A stretch of 64,000 nucleotides of DNA from Oceanospirillum maris DSM 6286 (lineage in GTDB: Bacteria; Pseudomonadota; Gammaproteobacteria; Pseudomonadales; Halomonadaceae). The stretch spans positions 1-64,000 of the forward strand of contig NZ_AUGW01000008.1 of assembly GCF_000422865.1 (NCBI RefSeq), written 5' to 3'. The stretch's first letter is position 1, and every line of letters begins with the position of its first letter. Below the pieces are notes generated by a model. The model was not told the origin of the DNA and made no database searches. It saw only the letters and a program-made list of their open reading frames with translations. Positions 9,012 through 19,506 of this stretch are shown in pieces. Both the position numbers and the translations under genes were made by a program.

Positions 9012-9992
9012 ATGACTCACGTAACTGACTTGTCGATACCGGCGGCTAATGAGGCCGATAAACCTTTAGCTATTTTTTTAATGGGGCCGACTGCTGCGGG
9101 TAAAACCGATCTTGCGGTACATCTTAGCCAAGAGCATCACTGCGATATCATCAGTGTTGATTCTGCGCTGATCTATCGGGGGATGAATATTGGAACGGCT
9201 AAACCTGATGCTGAAACCTTAGCCCGAGCCCCTCATCGGTTAATGGATATTCGTGATCCTAGTGAAACCTACTCCGCGGCAGAGTTCCGTGTCGATGCTC
9301 TACGTGAAATGACAGCGATACATCAACAGGGAAAGATTCCTCTGCTTACCGGTGGAACTATGATGTATTACAAGCGTCTATACGACGGTGTGGCGGATCT
9401 GCCTTCTGCTGATGCCTCCGTTAGAGCAGCGCTGGATGCTTGGGCGGAAAAAGATGGCTTGCAGGCGCTACATGATCGACTTACTGAGGTTGACCCTATC
9501 TCAGCCCAGCGTATTCACCCTAATGACCCCCAGCGATTGCAGCGGGCATTAGAGGTCTATGAACTGACAGGGAAAAGTTTAACGGAACACTGGCAGGCGC
9601 AAAAACAAAACCGCGATAGTTTTCCTTTTCGAGTGCTGTCGTTGGCGGTGAACCCAACGGATCGCAGATTACTGCATCAACGTATCGAACAGCGTTTTCA
9701 TTTAATGCTAGAGCAGAATTTCATTGCAGAGGTTGAAGCGCTAAGAGCGCGGGGAGACCTTAATTTGAATTTGCCCTCAATACGCTCAGTCGGCTATCGA
9801 CAAGTTTGGGAGCATCTTGATGGCTTGTATGACTACAAAACAATGGTGCATAAAGGGGTTGTAGCAACGCGCCAACTGGCTAAGCGTCAAGTGACGTGGT
9901 TACGCAGCTGGCCCGAGCTGCATTGGTTGCCAACGGAAGCCCCGAATTTGCGGGATCTGGCCTTGAAAAAATTAGAGTCAAGCCTTATTTAA
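9012..9992 (+). CDS. miaA: tRNA dimethylallyltransferase
   Basis: 326 residues. MiaA transfers a dimethylallyl group to A37 of tRNAs that read UNN codons, the first step to ms2i6A. The P-loop is [13 protein letters not shown] near residue 24. The family blocks [48 protein letters not shown] and [13 protein letters not shown] follow. Length is typical. It sits between mutL and hfq, with 70 and 129 bp gaps. Confidence 0.97.
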   Translation: MTHVTDLSIPAANEADKPLAIFLMGPTAAGKTDLAVHLSQEHHCDIISVDSALIYRGMNIGTAKPDAETLARAPHRLMDIRDPSETYSAAEFRVDALREMTAIHQQGKIPLLTGGTMMYYKRLYDGVADLPSADASVRAALDAWAEKDGLQALHDRLTEVDPISAQRIHPNDPQRLQRALEVYELTGKSLTEHWQAQKQNRDSFPFRVLSLAVNPTDRRLLHQRIEQRFHLMLEQNFIAEVEALRARGDLNLNLPSIRSVGYRQVWEHLDGLYDYKTMVHKGVVATRQLAKRQVTWLRSWPELHWLPTEAPNLRDLALKKLESSLI

Positions 9993-10121
9993 ACTGGTAT
10001 GATAAAAATTACCGCAGAAACAATTGGCGGTGGCTAGAGGTTGTTTTTAACCTACTGCATTAAGCACAATATAAATAAAATTAAATCTAATAATCAATAA
10101 TGAAAAATTAGGGAGAGCGGT

Positions 10122-10373
10122 ATGTCAAAGGGGCAGTCTCTACAAGACCCTTACCTGAACATCCTTCGTAAAGAACGTGTGCCGGTATCTATCTTTTTGG
10201 TCAATGGTATTAAGCTGCAAGGTCAGATTGAGTCTTTTGATCAGTTTGTTATTTTGCTTCGCAACACCGTCAGCCAAATGGTTTATAAACACGCCATTTC
10301 AACAGTTGTACCTTCTCGCAATGTTCGTCTACCGGCTCAAGAAAAAGTGCCAGGCGAAGCGGGAACTGAATAA
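10122..10373 (+). CDS. hfq: RNA chaperone Hfq
   Basis: 83 residues with the Sm1 segment ([19 protein letters not shown]) and Sm2 motif ([12 protein letters not shown]). It forms a hexamer that pairs small RNAs with mRNAs. The N-terminal [13 protein letters not shown] is nearly invariant in gammaproteobacteria. The C-terminal tail is short (about 15 residues), as in Pseudomonas. A strong GGGAGAG ribosome site precedes the ATG. The 129-bp gap after miaA, rich in A/T, probably holds an hfq promoter, but no clear -10/-35 pair can be fixed. Confidence 0.98.
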   Translation: MSKGQSLQDPYLNILRKERVPVSIFLVNGIKLQGQIESFDQFVILLRNTVSQMVYKHAISTVVPSRNVRLPAQEKVPGEAGTE

Positions 10374-10388
10374 TCTTCGGAGTAATGC

Positions 10389-11729
10389 TTGTTTTTTGAA
10401 CGTCCTGATTCTGGTGAAGTAGCTGTTCTTGTCCATATTCATTTGCCGGATGAGAAAGACCGGGAAGACCCGGGTGAGTTTCTGGAGCTGGTGCGTTCAG
10501 CAGGTGCTGACCCGGTTGCCTTGATCGAAGGCAGCCGGACCCAACCCAGCCCCAGATACTTTGTCGGCGACGGAAAGCTCGAAGAGATCCGTCATGCTGT
10601 CGAAGAACATGAAGCTGAAGTTGTTCTCTTCAATCACGCCTTATCCCCTTCTCAGCAACGTAACGTCGAACAGGCACTTGAGTGCCGTGTGTTGGATCGT
10701 ACGGGGTTGATTCTGGATATTTTTGCCCAGCGTGCCCGAACCCATGAAGGCAAATTGCAGGTTGAGCTCGCTCAGCTTGAGTATATGTCAACGCGCCTCG
10801 TTCGTGGCTGGACTCACCTTGAGCGTCAAAAAGGTGGTATTGGTCTGCGAGGGCCGGGTGAAACTCAGCTTGAAACGGATCGCCGTTTATTACGAGAACG
10901 TATCCGTAATATCAATAAGCGCCTAGGTAAGGTACGTCGGCAGCGGGATCAAAACCGCCGCTCTCGCCGTCGGGCAGAGATTCCTTCTATTTCTCTGGTC
11001 GGTTATACCAATGCCGGTAAATCAACGCTATTTAACTCGTTGACCGATGCCGAGGTGTACGCCGCTGACCAATTGTTTGCAACGCTAGATCCTACGCTAC
11101 GTCGTATTGTGATGCCTGATGCAGGTCCTGTTGTCTTAGCGGATACGGTAGGCTTTATTCGTCACTTACCGCATAAGCTTGTGGAAGCTTTCCGTGCAAC
11201 CTTGCAGGAAGCTCAGGAAGCAACGCTATTAGTGCATGTTATTGATGCGGCTGATGATGAGCGGGATGGCAATATTCGCGAAGTGAACAAGGTTCTGGAA
11301 GAGATCAAAGCAGACGATATTCCACGATTGCTTGTTTACAATAAAATTGATCGTATGCCGGGTTATGAACCTCGTATTGAACGAAATGATCAAGGTGAGC
11401 CGGAACGTGTTTGGATTTCTGCGGTCAATGGGCAGGGATTGGATCTTGTTTTACAAGCGATCGGTGAGCGTCTTTGTGATGATATCTACAAGGGTGAGCT
11501 TATCTTAACCCCTGCAGAAGGTCGCCTAAGGGCGATGCTGTATCAGCAAGGGGCCATTGTTGACGAAACGATTGATGAGCAAGGCCAGTTTGTTGTGCAA
11601 GTTCGTTTGCCAGAATCTGACTTTATTCAGATATTGTCTCGTGTAGGTGTTGATCCGAAACGTTATTTCCCAAATTATGGCGTGGAAGACTTCATGTTAG
11701 ATTCAAACTTAGAGACCTCTTCAGATTAA
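10389..11729 (+). CDS. hflX: Ribosome-associated GTPase HflX
   Basis: 446 residues. HflX is a GTPase that splits stalled ribosomes after stress. The N-terminal HflX domain (RTQPSPRYFVGDGKLEEI) and basic coiled linker (GPGETQLETDRRLLRERI) precede the G domain: GYTNAGKSTLFN (G1), ADTVGFIRHLP (G3) and NKID (G4). Translation appears to start at TTG 10389, 6 bases after GGAG; the resulting start (LFFERPDSGEVAVLVHIH) aligns with known HflX starts. It lies 15 bp downstream of hfq, so the two genes are likely co-transcribed. Confidence 0.96.
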   Translation: MFFERPDSGEVAVLVHIHLPDEKDREDPGEFLELVRSAGADPVALIEGSRTQPSPRYFVGDGKLEEIRHAVEEHEAEVVLFNHALSPSQQRNVEQALECRVLDRTGLILDIFAQRARTHEGKLQVELAQLEYMSTRLVRGWTHLERQKGGIGLRGPGETQLETDRRLLRERIRNINKRLGKVRRQRDQNRRSRRRAEIPSISLVGYTNAGKSTLFNSLTDAEVYAADQLFATLDPTLRRIVMPDAGPVVLADTVGFIRHLPHKLVEAFRATLQEAQEATLLVHVIDAADDERDGNIREVNKVLEEIKADDIPRLLVYNKIDRMPGYEPRIERNDQGEPERVWISAVNGQGLDLVLQAIGERLCDDIYKGELILTPAEGRLRAMLYQQGAIVDETIDEQGQFVVQVRLPESDFIQILSRVGVDPKRYFPNYGVEDFMLDSNLETSSD

Positions 11730-11794
11730 GAGGTGATATAGAACTCTAAGTTTTCAGTAAGCCATTTTTTGTATCTTAGGTGTACAGGTGAAGG

Positions 11795-11846
11795 TTAGGT
11801 GCTTAAGAGCGATCTAAATCATTTGACGTTGATCTAAAGCGCCTAA
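11795..11846. repeat. Inverted repeat with internal direct repeats upstream of hflK
   Basis: TTAGGTGCTT (11795-11804) and AAGCGCCTAA (11837-11846) form a 10-bp inverted repeat with one G-T mismatch. Inside lie two copies of GATCTAAA (11811, 11831), 20 bp apart. This is the 184-bp gap between hflX and hflK, so a regulatory role for hflKC is possible but unproven. Confidence 0.35.
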
Positions 11847-11913
11847 GATGCCATAAAGAATTCATAACTTTAACGGAAGCTGAATTCAGTTTTCTCGGAG
11901 AGTGGAGATAGAT

Positions 11914-13161
11914 ATGGCTTGGAATGAGCCGGGTGGCAATAAAGATGATAATCGTGACCCTTGGGGTGGCGATAATAAAAATGGTGGCCGTAAAGAACAA
12001 GGACCGCCAGATCTTGATGAAGCCCTGAAAAAATTTAATGACCGCTTAGGCAGTATTTTAGGCGGTAAAAAAGGTGGTTCTGGTGGTTCAGGCTCAGGTA
12101 ATGACGGTGGTAACAGTCCATCATCAGCCGCAAGCTTTGGTCTACTTGGGATTATTCTAGTGGTTGCAGCCTCCGTATGGGCTGTTTCTGGTTTCTACCG
12201 TGTCGATCAATCTGAACGAGCGGTTGTTCTGCGTTTTGGTGAATACTACAACACTGTTGGTGCTGGTCTTAACTGGAACCCAACGCTGATTGATGCTGTT
12301 CAAACCGTTAATGTCACTAAGGTTCGCTCCCTAAGCCGTCGTGCTTTAATGCTGACCGAAGATGAGAATATCGTACAGGTAAACCTGTCGGTTCAGTATC
12401 GTGTGGGTAGCCCTAAAGACTTTTTGCTGAATGTGCGTAATCCTGAGCAAAGCCTTGAGAACGCTACCGATTCAGCCCTTCGCCATGAAGTCGGCTCGTC
12501 TGAAATGACCGATATTCTTACGGAAGGTCGTGAGGCATTAGGTCAACGCGTACGTGCTCGTTTGCAGCAATATCTTGATAACTACGGTGTTGGCTTAGAA
12601 ATACGTTCGGTGAACGTAGAAAGTACCTCTGCTCCTGATGAGGTACAAGCGGCATTTGATGATGTTATTAAAGCCCGAGAAGATGAACAGCGTGTTAAGA
12701 ACCAGGCTGAGTCTTATTCTAATGGTGTAATTCCAGAAGCTCGTGGTAAAGCTCAGCGTATCATTGAAGAAGCTAACGGTTACAAGCAAGAAATTATTGC
12801 TCGTGCAGAAGGTGAGGCGGATCGTTTCACTAAACTGTTAACTGAATACAATAAAGCTCCTGAAGTAACCCGTGATCGTCTCTACCTGCAAACAATGGAG
12901 CAGGTTATGGCCAACTCCAGCAAGGTTCTGGTTGATGTTGAGGGTGGAAATAACATGATGTACATCCCTCTAGACAAAATGGTTGGCGGTGGCTCAAATG
13001 TAAACTCTTCAGTGGGTATGAGTTCAACGGATCAAAGTCGTTTCAGCAGTAGCGCTGGTTTAAGCTCAGATACTGAGGTTGATGAGTTGGCTGATCGCGT
13101 TTTACAGCGTTTACGCGAGAAAAGCGCTAACACCACGGCGCCACGTAGGGAGGGTCGATAA
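11914..13161 (+). CDS. hflK: FtsH modulator, HflK subunit
   Basis: 415 residues. HflK and HflC form an inner-membrane SPFH complex that cages the FtsH protease and tunes its activity. The N-terminus MAWNEPGG...DPWGG matches known HflK. A Gly/Ser-rich stretch, one membrane segment (FGLLGIILVVAASVWAVSG) and the SPFH domain follow. The ATG at 11914 is preferred because GGAG lies 6 bases before it; an in-frame GTG at 11902 overlaps that ribosome site. The stop codon overlaps the hflC start by one base. Confidence 0.96.
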   Translation: MAWNEPGGNKDDNRDPWGGDNKNGGRKEQGPPDLDEALKKFNDRLGSILGGKKGGSGGSGSGNDGGNSPSSAASFGLLGIILVVAASVWAVSGFYRVDQSERAVVLRFGEYYNTVGAGLNWNPTLIDAVQTVNVTKVRSLSRRALMLTEDENIVQVNLSVQYRVGSPKDFLLNVRNPEQSLENATDSALRHEVGSSEMTDILTEGREALGQRVRARLQQYLDNYGVGLEIRSVNVESTSAPDEVQAAFDDVIKAREDEQRVKNQAESYSNGVIPEARGKAQRIIEEANGYKQEIIARAEGEADRFTKLLTEYNKAPEVTRDRLYLQTMEQVMANSSKVLVDVEGGNNMMYIPLDKMVGGGSNVNSSVGMSSTDQSRFSSSAGLSSDTEVDELADRVLQRLREKSANTTAPRREGR

Positions 13162-14027
13162 TGCAGTCTAAGTCTATTTCAGCACTCATTCTGATCGCGG
13201 TTCTAGCGTTGGTTGGTGCTAACAGCTTATATATTGTGGATGAGACTGAGCGTGCGATTAAACTGAAGTTTGGTGAGATTATCGAAGCCGATATCAAGCC
13301 AGGTTTGCATTTTAAAATCCCTGTTCTGAACACCATTCGTAAATTTGAAGCGCGTATTTTGACGATGGATTCCCGCCCTCAGCGTTACCTAACGTTGGAG
13401 AAAAAAGCGGTTATTGTAGACTCCTTTATTAAATGGCGTATCGCCAATGTACAGGAATACTACCAAGCAACGTCAGGTGATGAATTGGTTGCAGCGCGAC
13501 TTCTAGCACCTCGTGTGGATGAAGGCCTGCGTAACCAGTTTGGTGAGCGCACCATGTACGAAGTCGTTTCCGGTGAACGCGATGAGTTAATGGATGAATT
13601 AACTGAAAAGCTTAACGCCGTTACGAAAGAAGAGTTAGGTATTGAGATTCGCGATATCCGTGTTAAGCGCATCGATCTACCGCAAGAGGTTAGTCACGCG
13701 GTATTTGAGCGTATGAATACAGAGCGTCAACGTGAAGCCCGTGAACACCGTTCACAGGGTAAAGAGTTGGCTGAGGGTATTCGTGCTGATGCAGATCGTC
13801 AACGTCAGGTTATTTTGGCTGAGGCTTTCCGTGAATCAGAGCGTATTCGTGGTGAAGGTGATGCCACCGCAGCGGCAACTTATGCGAGTGCTTACACTAA
13901 AAACCCAGAGTTTTACTCTTTCATTCGTAGCTTGGAAGCCTACCGTAATAGCTTCTCAAGCAAGAGTGATATCATGATTCTTAAGCCTGATAGTGAGTTC
14001 TTCAATTATATGAAGAAATCTCAATAG
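13161..14027 (+). CDS. hflC: FtsH modulator, HflC subunit
   Basis: 288 residues. It has an N-terminal membrane anchor (ISALILIAVLALVGANSLYIV) and an SPFH domain (DETERAIKLKFGEII, KPGLHFKIPVLN), then a charged helix rich in Arg/Glu (AREHRSQGKELAEGIRADADRQRQVI). It pairs with HflK. The TAATG overlap with hflK indicates translational coupling. A perfect terminator follows 33 bp after the stop. Confidence 0.96.
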   Translation: MQSKSISALILIAVLALVGANSLYIVDETERAIKLKFGEIIEADIKPGLHFKIPVLNTIRKFEARILTMDSRPQRYLTLEKKAVIVDSFIKWRIANVQEYYQATSGDELVAARLLAPRVDEGLRNQFGERTMYEVVSGERDELMDELTEKLNAVTKEELGIEIRDIRVKRIDLPQEVSHAVFERMNTERQREAREHRSQGKELAEGIRADADRQRQVILAEAFRESERIRGEGDATAAATYASAYTKNPEFYSFIRSLEAYRNSFSSKSDIMILKPDSEFFNYMKKSQ

Positions 14028-14059
14028 TCTCATCTTAAGACGCTTGAAGGTTCTTTCAA

Positions 14060-14094
14060 TACCCTACCGTTTTATAACGGTAGGGTATTTTTTT
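14060..14094 (+). terminator. Intrinsic terminator after hflC
   Basis: TACCCTACCGTT (14060-14071) and AACGGTAGGGTA (14076-14087) form a perfect 12-bp stem with a TTAT loop, followed by seven T's. Confidence 0.95.
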
Positions 14095-14133
14095 ATAAAA
14101 CCGGCCTCAAAACATGGTCGTAAATCTTAATCG

Positions 14134-14172
14134 TGTTAGAATGTGGCGAACCGGGTTCATCCCGGTTTTTTT
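14134..14172 (+). promoter_or_regulatory. Extended -10 promoter followed at once by a terminator-like hairpin, upstream of hisZ
   Basis: TGTTAGAAT (14134-14142) looks like an extended -10 element. Its predicted start point (about 14149) coincides with a perfect 7-bp hairpin AACCGGG/CCCGGTT (14149-14155, 14161-14167) running into a T tract (to 14172). It could be a backup terminator for hflKC or a leader attenuator of hisZ-purA. No -35 is convincing. Confidence 0.4.
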
Positions 14173-14264
14173 GTGTGCGCAGGTTTGACTAGGGTTGGTA
14201 AGCTGAGCCATAAAGCCTATCAATGCTGGATTTAGACAGAGACAGATAAAGAACAGGCTGAATT

Positions 14265-15461
14265 ATGACCATTGCAGATCGTTGGTTGCTTCCTGATGGA
14301 ATGGAAGAGGTACTGCCACCCCAAGCACGGCAGATAGAAGAGCTTCGTCGCGAGTTACTGGATCTTTTCCATACCTGGGGCTATGACTTAGTATTTCCAC
14401 CACCAGCTGAATATTTAGAGTCCTTACTGACCGGCAGCGGTAATGATCTTGATCTGCAAACGTTCAAGGTGACGGATCAATTGACGGGTCGCATGATGGG
14501 TGTTGCTGCGGATATTACACCGCAGGTTGCACGTATGGATGCCCACTCAATGAAACGTCAGGGCCCTGCTCGTTTCTGCTACTGCGCCAACGTATTACGC
14601 ACTAAGTCTGGTAATATGCTGGGTTCTCGTAGTCCGATTCAGATCGGTGCTGAGCTATTTGGCGATGATGGGCAGGAAAGTGACAGTGAAATTCTAGTCC
14701 TGATGATTTCTGCTTTAGTTGCGGCTGGAGCAAGCAAGATCTATCTCGATATGGGACACGTTGGCATCTATCGAGAATTGATTCGTGAGGCCGGCCTCTC
14801 TGCCGACCAGGAAAAAACACTGTTTGATGCTATTCTTCATAAAGCTTATGGCGAAATTGATCAAATAGTGGCAAGAGATATTGCTAATGAGTCTGTGAGA
14901 TGTATGATTTCACGTCTTGCACGTTTGAATGGAAGCGCAGATGTTCTCGCCCAGGCACAAGTTGAATTAGCCGATGCTCCTGCATCGGTTAAAGAGGCTC
15001 TAGCCAGCTTGGAACAGATTGCAAATGTAATCACAAAACAATGCCCAAATGTTGAGATCAACTTTGATCTTGCGGAGCTGCGTGGGTATAACTACCACAC
15101 GGGTATGGTGTTTGCTGCGTATATTCCGGGATACTCCCATGCGGTTGCACAAGGTGGCCGTTACGATGAAACTGGAAAAGTATTTGGACGCGCACGGCCT
15201 GCAACAGGCTTTAGTGCTGACCTGAAAATTCTGGCAAAACTCTTACAAAAAAATGATCCCGTATTCGGTGTTTACGCACCGGCAGGTTACAGCGATGATC
15301 AGGATTTATTGTCTACCATCTGCGCTTTACGTAATGACGGCGTGCGTGTGGTAAACGGCCTTTCTGATCAGAATATCAGTGCACTTGAGATGGGTTGTGA
15401 CAGCAAACTGGTGCTTAAGAATGGCCAGTGGGTTGTAGAACCAATTAACCGAATTTTTTAA
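14265..15461 (+). CDS. hisZ: ATP phosphoribosyltransferase regulatory subunit HisZ
   Basis: 398 residues. It is a catalytically inactive paralogue of histidyl-tRNA synthetase that activates the short form of HisG at the first step of histidine synthesis. The class II synthetase-like core is visible (GWDLVFPP-type segment GYDLVFPPPAEYLESLL, then YNYHTGMVFAAY and QGGRYDETGKVFG). The tRNA-binding C-terminal domain of HisS is missing, as expected. It is followed by purA, the usual order in Pseudomonas-like genomes. The genome should therefore encode a short HisG elsewhere. Confidence 0.95.
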   Translation: MTIADRWLLPDGMEEVLPPQARQIEELRRELLDLFHTWGYDLVFPPPAEYLESLLTGSGNDLDLQTFKVTDQLTGRMMGVAADITPQVARMDAHSMKRQGPARFCYCANVLRTKSGNMLGSRSPIQIGAELFGDDGQESDSEILVLMISALVAAGASKIYLDMGHVGIYRELIREAGLSADQEKTLFDAILHKAYGEIDQIVARDIANESVRCMISRLARLNGSADVLAQAQVELADAPASVKEALASLEQIANVITKQCPNVEINFDLAELRGYNYHTGMVFAAYIPGYSHAVAQGGRYDETGKVFGRARPATGFSADLKILAKLLQKNDPVFGVYAPAGYSDDQDLLSTICALRNDGVRVVNGLSDQNISALEMGCDSKLVLKNGQWVVEPINRIF

Positions 15462-15495
15462 TCAGCCTGTATGGGCGAGACTGTTTACAGTCTGA

Positions 15496-16815
<1,320 letters not shown>

Positions 16816-16863
16816 TCCGTGAGTCGGTTCGTACGACGGTTATAATATGATGGTCGTATGACT

Positions 16864-16895
16864 AAAACCCCGATGTGAAAGCATTGGGGTTTTTT
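16864..16895 (+). terminator. Intrinsic terminator after purA
   Basis: AAAACCCCGATG (16864-16875) pairs with CATTGGGGTTTT (16882-16893) through one G-T pair, loop TGAAAG, and runs into T's. Confidence 0.9.
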
Positions 16896-16940
16896 GTGCG
16901 CATGACTTAATTAAGCTTATGATCAGGACGAATAACTAGC

Positions 16941-17873
16941 ATGTCGCAAGATATACCCTCTCTTCGTGCCATTCAGATTTTTGCCGTTGCGGCCCGTTTA
17001 GGTAGCTTTAAGCAGGCAGCAGAGCGGTTATTTATTACTCCGCAAGCGGTCAGCCTACAGATAAAATCCCTTGAAATAGGTTTGGGTTTAACGCTTTTTG
17101 AGCGCCAAGCTTCAGGCATCAAAGTCACGTCATCAGGCCGTCAGTTATTAGATTATACCGAGCGCGGTTTAGCACTTATTCAAAGGGGTGTAACAGAGGT
17201 TCGGGATCAGCAGCAGAAACAAACCCTAAGAATCAGCGCATCATCATGGTTTGCCGTAAACTGCCTGTTGCCTAAACTGCCTGAATTTGAAGCGGATCAT
17301 CCAGACTGGTTGATACGGGTGACAACGACGGTTCCTTTTCCTGATTTCCAGCAGCAAAATCTAGATCTTGCGATTCAATGGGGTTTTGGTGACTGGGGCT
17401 TTCCAAGCCAAGAACTGCTGATTACCGATGATAAATTACTGGTTTGCGCCCCAGAGCTGTTAGAGCGAACACCTCTTAATGAAGCCAGTGAATTGATCCA
17501 TCATCGACTGTTATGTACTTCTCTATCGGTTTCCCTATGGGAGCGGGTGCTTGCAACGCTTAAGGTTGATGCGGTGGTGGATCAGCAGGTGTTTACCCTT
17601 GATAGCCATGCGGGGTTGCTGGAGGCGGCTAACCTAGGGTTGGGCGTGGCGATGATCTCCGTCGGTGATGCTCAGGCAGGTATTGATGCGGGTCGATTGG
17701 TCGCACCGTTAGGTATTCAGCCTATTAGCCGTTTAAACCCTGCACTTCTGCCGGGTTATTGGTTGGTTCAAACTGAGGCTTCTAGGGAAAACCCCCGTGT
17801 TCATGCTTTTCTTTGCTGGATGCAGGGGTGGTTACAGCAGCACCCTAGGGCGGTTGAGTTAAGCTTAGCTTGA
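16941..17873 (+). CDS. LysR-family transcriptional regulator
   Basis: 310 residues. The N-terminal winged helix (LRAIQIFAVAARLGSFKQAA, then LFITPQAVSLQIKSLE and GLTLFERQASGIKVTSSG) is followed by the periplasmic-binding-like effector domain. The pattern is closest to the GcvA/AmpR-like branch of LysR proteins (SFKQAAERLFITPQAVSLQIK). The target is unknown. LysR regulators usually control adjacent genes, but here the downstream DUF1338 gene is on the same strand, not divergent. Family certain, role unassigned. Confidence 0.9.
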   Translation: MSQDIPSLRAIQIFAVAARLGSFKQAAERLFITPQAVSLQIKSLEIGLGLTLFERQASGIKVTSSGRQLLDYTERGLALIQRGVTEVRDQQQKQTLRISASSWFAVNCLLPKLPEFEADHPDWLIRVTTTVPFPDFQQQNLDLAIQWGFGDWGFPSQELLITDDKLLVCAPELLERTPLNEASELIHHRLLCTSLSVSLWERVLATLKVDAVVDQQVFTLDSHAGLLEAANLGLGVAMISVGDAQAGIDAGRLVAPLGIQPISRLNPALLPGYWLVQTEASRENPRVHAFLCWMQGWLQQHPRAVELSLA

Positions 17874-17938
17874 CCTGGGGGGTAAGTTTTTTTGTTTGTC
17901 TGGCCGGATATTAGCACTCAAAATGAAGAACGCTAATA

Positions 17939-17964
17939 CCACGGGAAAATAAATTTTCCGGTGG
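17939..17964. promoter_or_regulatory. Operator-like inverted repeat upstream of the DUF1338 gene
   Basis: CCACGGGAAAAT (17939-17950) and ATTTTCCGGTGG (17953-17964) form a 12-bp inverted repeat with one mismatch and a 2-bp spacer, 51 bp before the next start codon. There is no T tract, so it is not a terminator on this strand. The symmetry suggests a protein-binding site. Confidence 0.45.
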
Positions 17965-18014
17965 AAAAATAATGATAATCGCACTCTTAGCAGATTAAGC
18001 AAATTAGGTGATTT

Positions 18015-18830
18015 ATGACTCCGGTTCAGTTTTTTGAAAATCTTTGGCAAGACTATATTTCAATGACACCTCAAGCAGAGGTGATTCGGAAAACCTTTGC
18101 GGATACCGATGGCGAAGTGATTAATGATCATGTCGCTTTTCGAACGTTTGCCCATACGCCGTTGCAGCTGGATAATCTGGAAACCTTAGTGCTGCAAATG
18201 GGTTACAGTTTACAAGATGAGTATCAATTTAAAGCGAAAAAACTACGGGCGCGCAGCTATATTCACCCTGATGCCTCAGTGCCAAAAATCTTTATTTCAG
18301 AGCTATTAACCGAGCAGTTGAGTGAAAAGTCTCAAGATATTTTGGCTAAATACAGTGCAGACATTACCGAAATACCAAGCGATCAAAGTGTTTTCTGGTC
18401 GGGCCGTCACTGGAGCGCCCCCACTTTTGAGGATTATAAAACACTCATGCAGGAAACAGAGTACGGTGCTTGGTTACTTGCCATTGGTATTCGTGTGAAT
18501 CATTTCACCGTGAGTATCAACCACCTAACCAGTGTGGCGGAGCTGAAGGATACAGCCCAGATTCAGCGAGTGTTGGAGCGTGTTAAAGAGGCAGGCTATG
18601 GTGTTAATACCGTTGGTGGTGAAGTGAAAGGCACACCTACGACACTGTTAGAACAAGGCTCAACCATGGCTGATCGTCAGCAGGTCGAATTTGCCAATGG
18701 AGAGAAGCATGAGATACCTACTTGTTTCTACGAGTTTGCTCTGCGTTACCCGAATGCCGAAGGCGTTGTCTATCAAGGCTTTGTTGAAGCAAATGCGGAT
18801 AAGATTTTTGAGTCGACTAATGGAGCTTAA
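18015..18830 (+). CDS. Short DUF1338 / 2-oxoadipate dioxygenase-decarboxylase-like (HglS-like) protein
   Basis: 271 residues. Metal-ligand positions of the DUF1338 family are present: NDHVAFRTF (His), RVNHFTVSI (His) and YEFALRYP (Glu). Long members such as Pseudomonas HglS (about 460 residues) are iron enzymes that convert 2-oxoadipate to 2-hydroxyglutarate in lysine catabolism. This is a short form lacking much of that length, so its substrate is uncertain. A LysR gene precedes it. It is followed by a 172-bp gap with no clear terminator. Confidence 0.8.
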   Translation: MTPVQFFENLWQDYISMTPQAEVIRKTFADTDGEVINDHVAFRTFAHTPLQLDNLETLVLQMGYSLQDEYQFKAKKLRARSYIHPDASVPKIFISELLTEQLSEKSQDILAKYSADITEIPSDQSVFWSGRHWSAPTFEDYKTLMQETEYGAWLLAIGIRVNHFTVSINHLTSVAELKDTAQIQRVLERVKEAGYGVNTVGGEVKGTPTTLLEQGSTMADRQQVEFANGEKHEIPTCFYEFALRYPNAEGVVYQGFVEANADKIFESTNGA

Positions 18831-19002
18831 CGGTTAATTGCTGATGTAGTAGTGGAGACGTTTTGTGAAGGCTCTCATTTGAGGCTGCTTATTTCAGTTC
18901 TAAATTAAGCCTTTTTTGCGAATCATATTTTGACGAAACACCAACCTGTGTAACTCTATGGTTTGATTTTTATTTTGATGATCTAACCTTAGGAGATGAA
19001 CA

Positions 19003-19404
19003 ATGGTGCAGCAAAAACAAGAAACTCAACTCTCTACTACTTTTCTGTTTTCTTTAGAAAGAGTCCTCGCCATTTTCTTAGGCTTAGGCCTTAGTGGTTT
19101 ATTTAATTTATCAGCGATGGCATGTGTGGGTCTGGCTTCTGTGCTGGGTGCTATTGTGTTTGCGTCTTTATTCATTGAGTCTCGTAAAGTGGGCTTACCC
19201 GCCCATAAAACAACCCTTGCGGCCCTGACCCTCAACAATGGTTTTATTGTGATAACTATTGTGGCCGTGGTGATGTTGGCCGGACATTTCTACCAAGATG
19301 ATATGCAGTTGAGTTCCAATGGTTTATTCCTTTATACCATGCTACTGGTTCTAGGTTTGACCGTACAAACCATGATCAAACTAAGACTTAAACGCGCGGA
19401 ATAA
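19003..19404 (+). CDS. Small integral membrane protein of unknown function
   Basis: 133 residues with four likely membrane segments: FSLERVLAIFLGLGLSGLF, MACVGLASVLGAIVFASLFI, NNGFIVITIVAVVMLAGHF and GLFLYTMLLVLGLTVQTMI. Loops are short and the C-terminus is basic (KLRLKRAE), so it is probably cytoplasmic. AGGAGA precedes the ATG by 5 bases. I do not recognise a family. It stands alone between the DUF1338 gene and recC, with 172 and 102 bp gaps. Confidence 0.75.
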   Translation: MVQQKQETQLSTTFLFSLERVLAIFLGLGLSGLFNLSAMACVGLASVLGAIVFASLFIESRKVGLPAHKTTLAALTLNNGFIVITIVAVVMLAGHFYQDDMQLSSNGLFLYTMLLVLGLTVQTMIKLRLKRAE

Positions 19405-19506
19405 AATATCGGCTAAGGATGCCGTCTTTAATTTATTTTTATTCGGGCGACATCCTATGCCACGTTTTTTAGTAGCATAAACATATCAGTATTAAAAGGG
19501 ATCGAT

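Noticed and set aside
17911-17936. CIRCE-like TTAGCACTC...GAACGCTAA (HrcA site)
   Set aside because: The spacer is 8 instead of 9 and the right arm has two mismatches; the downstream gene is not a chaperone.
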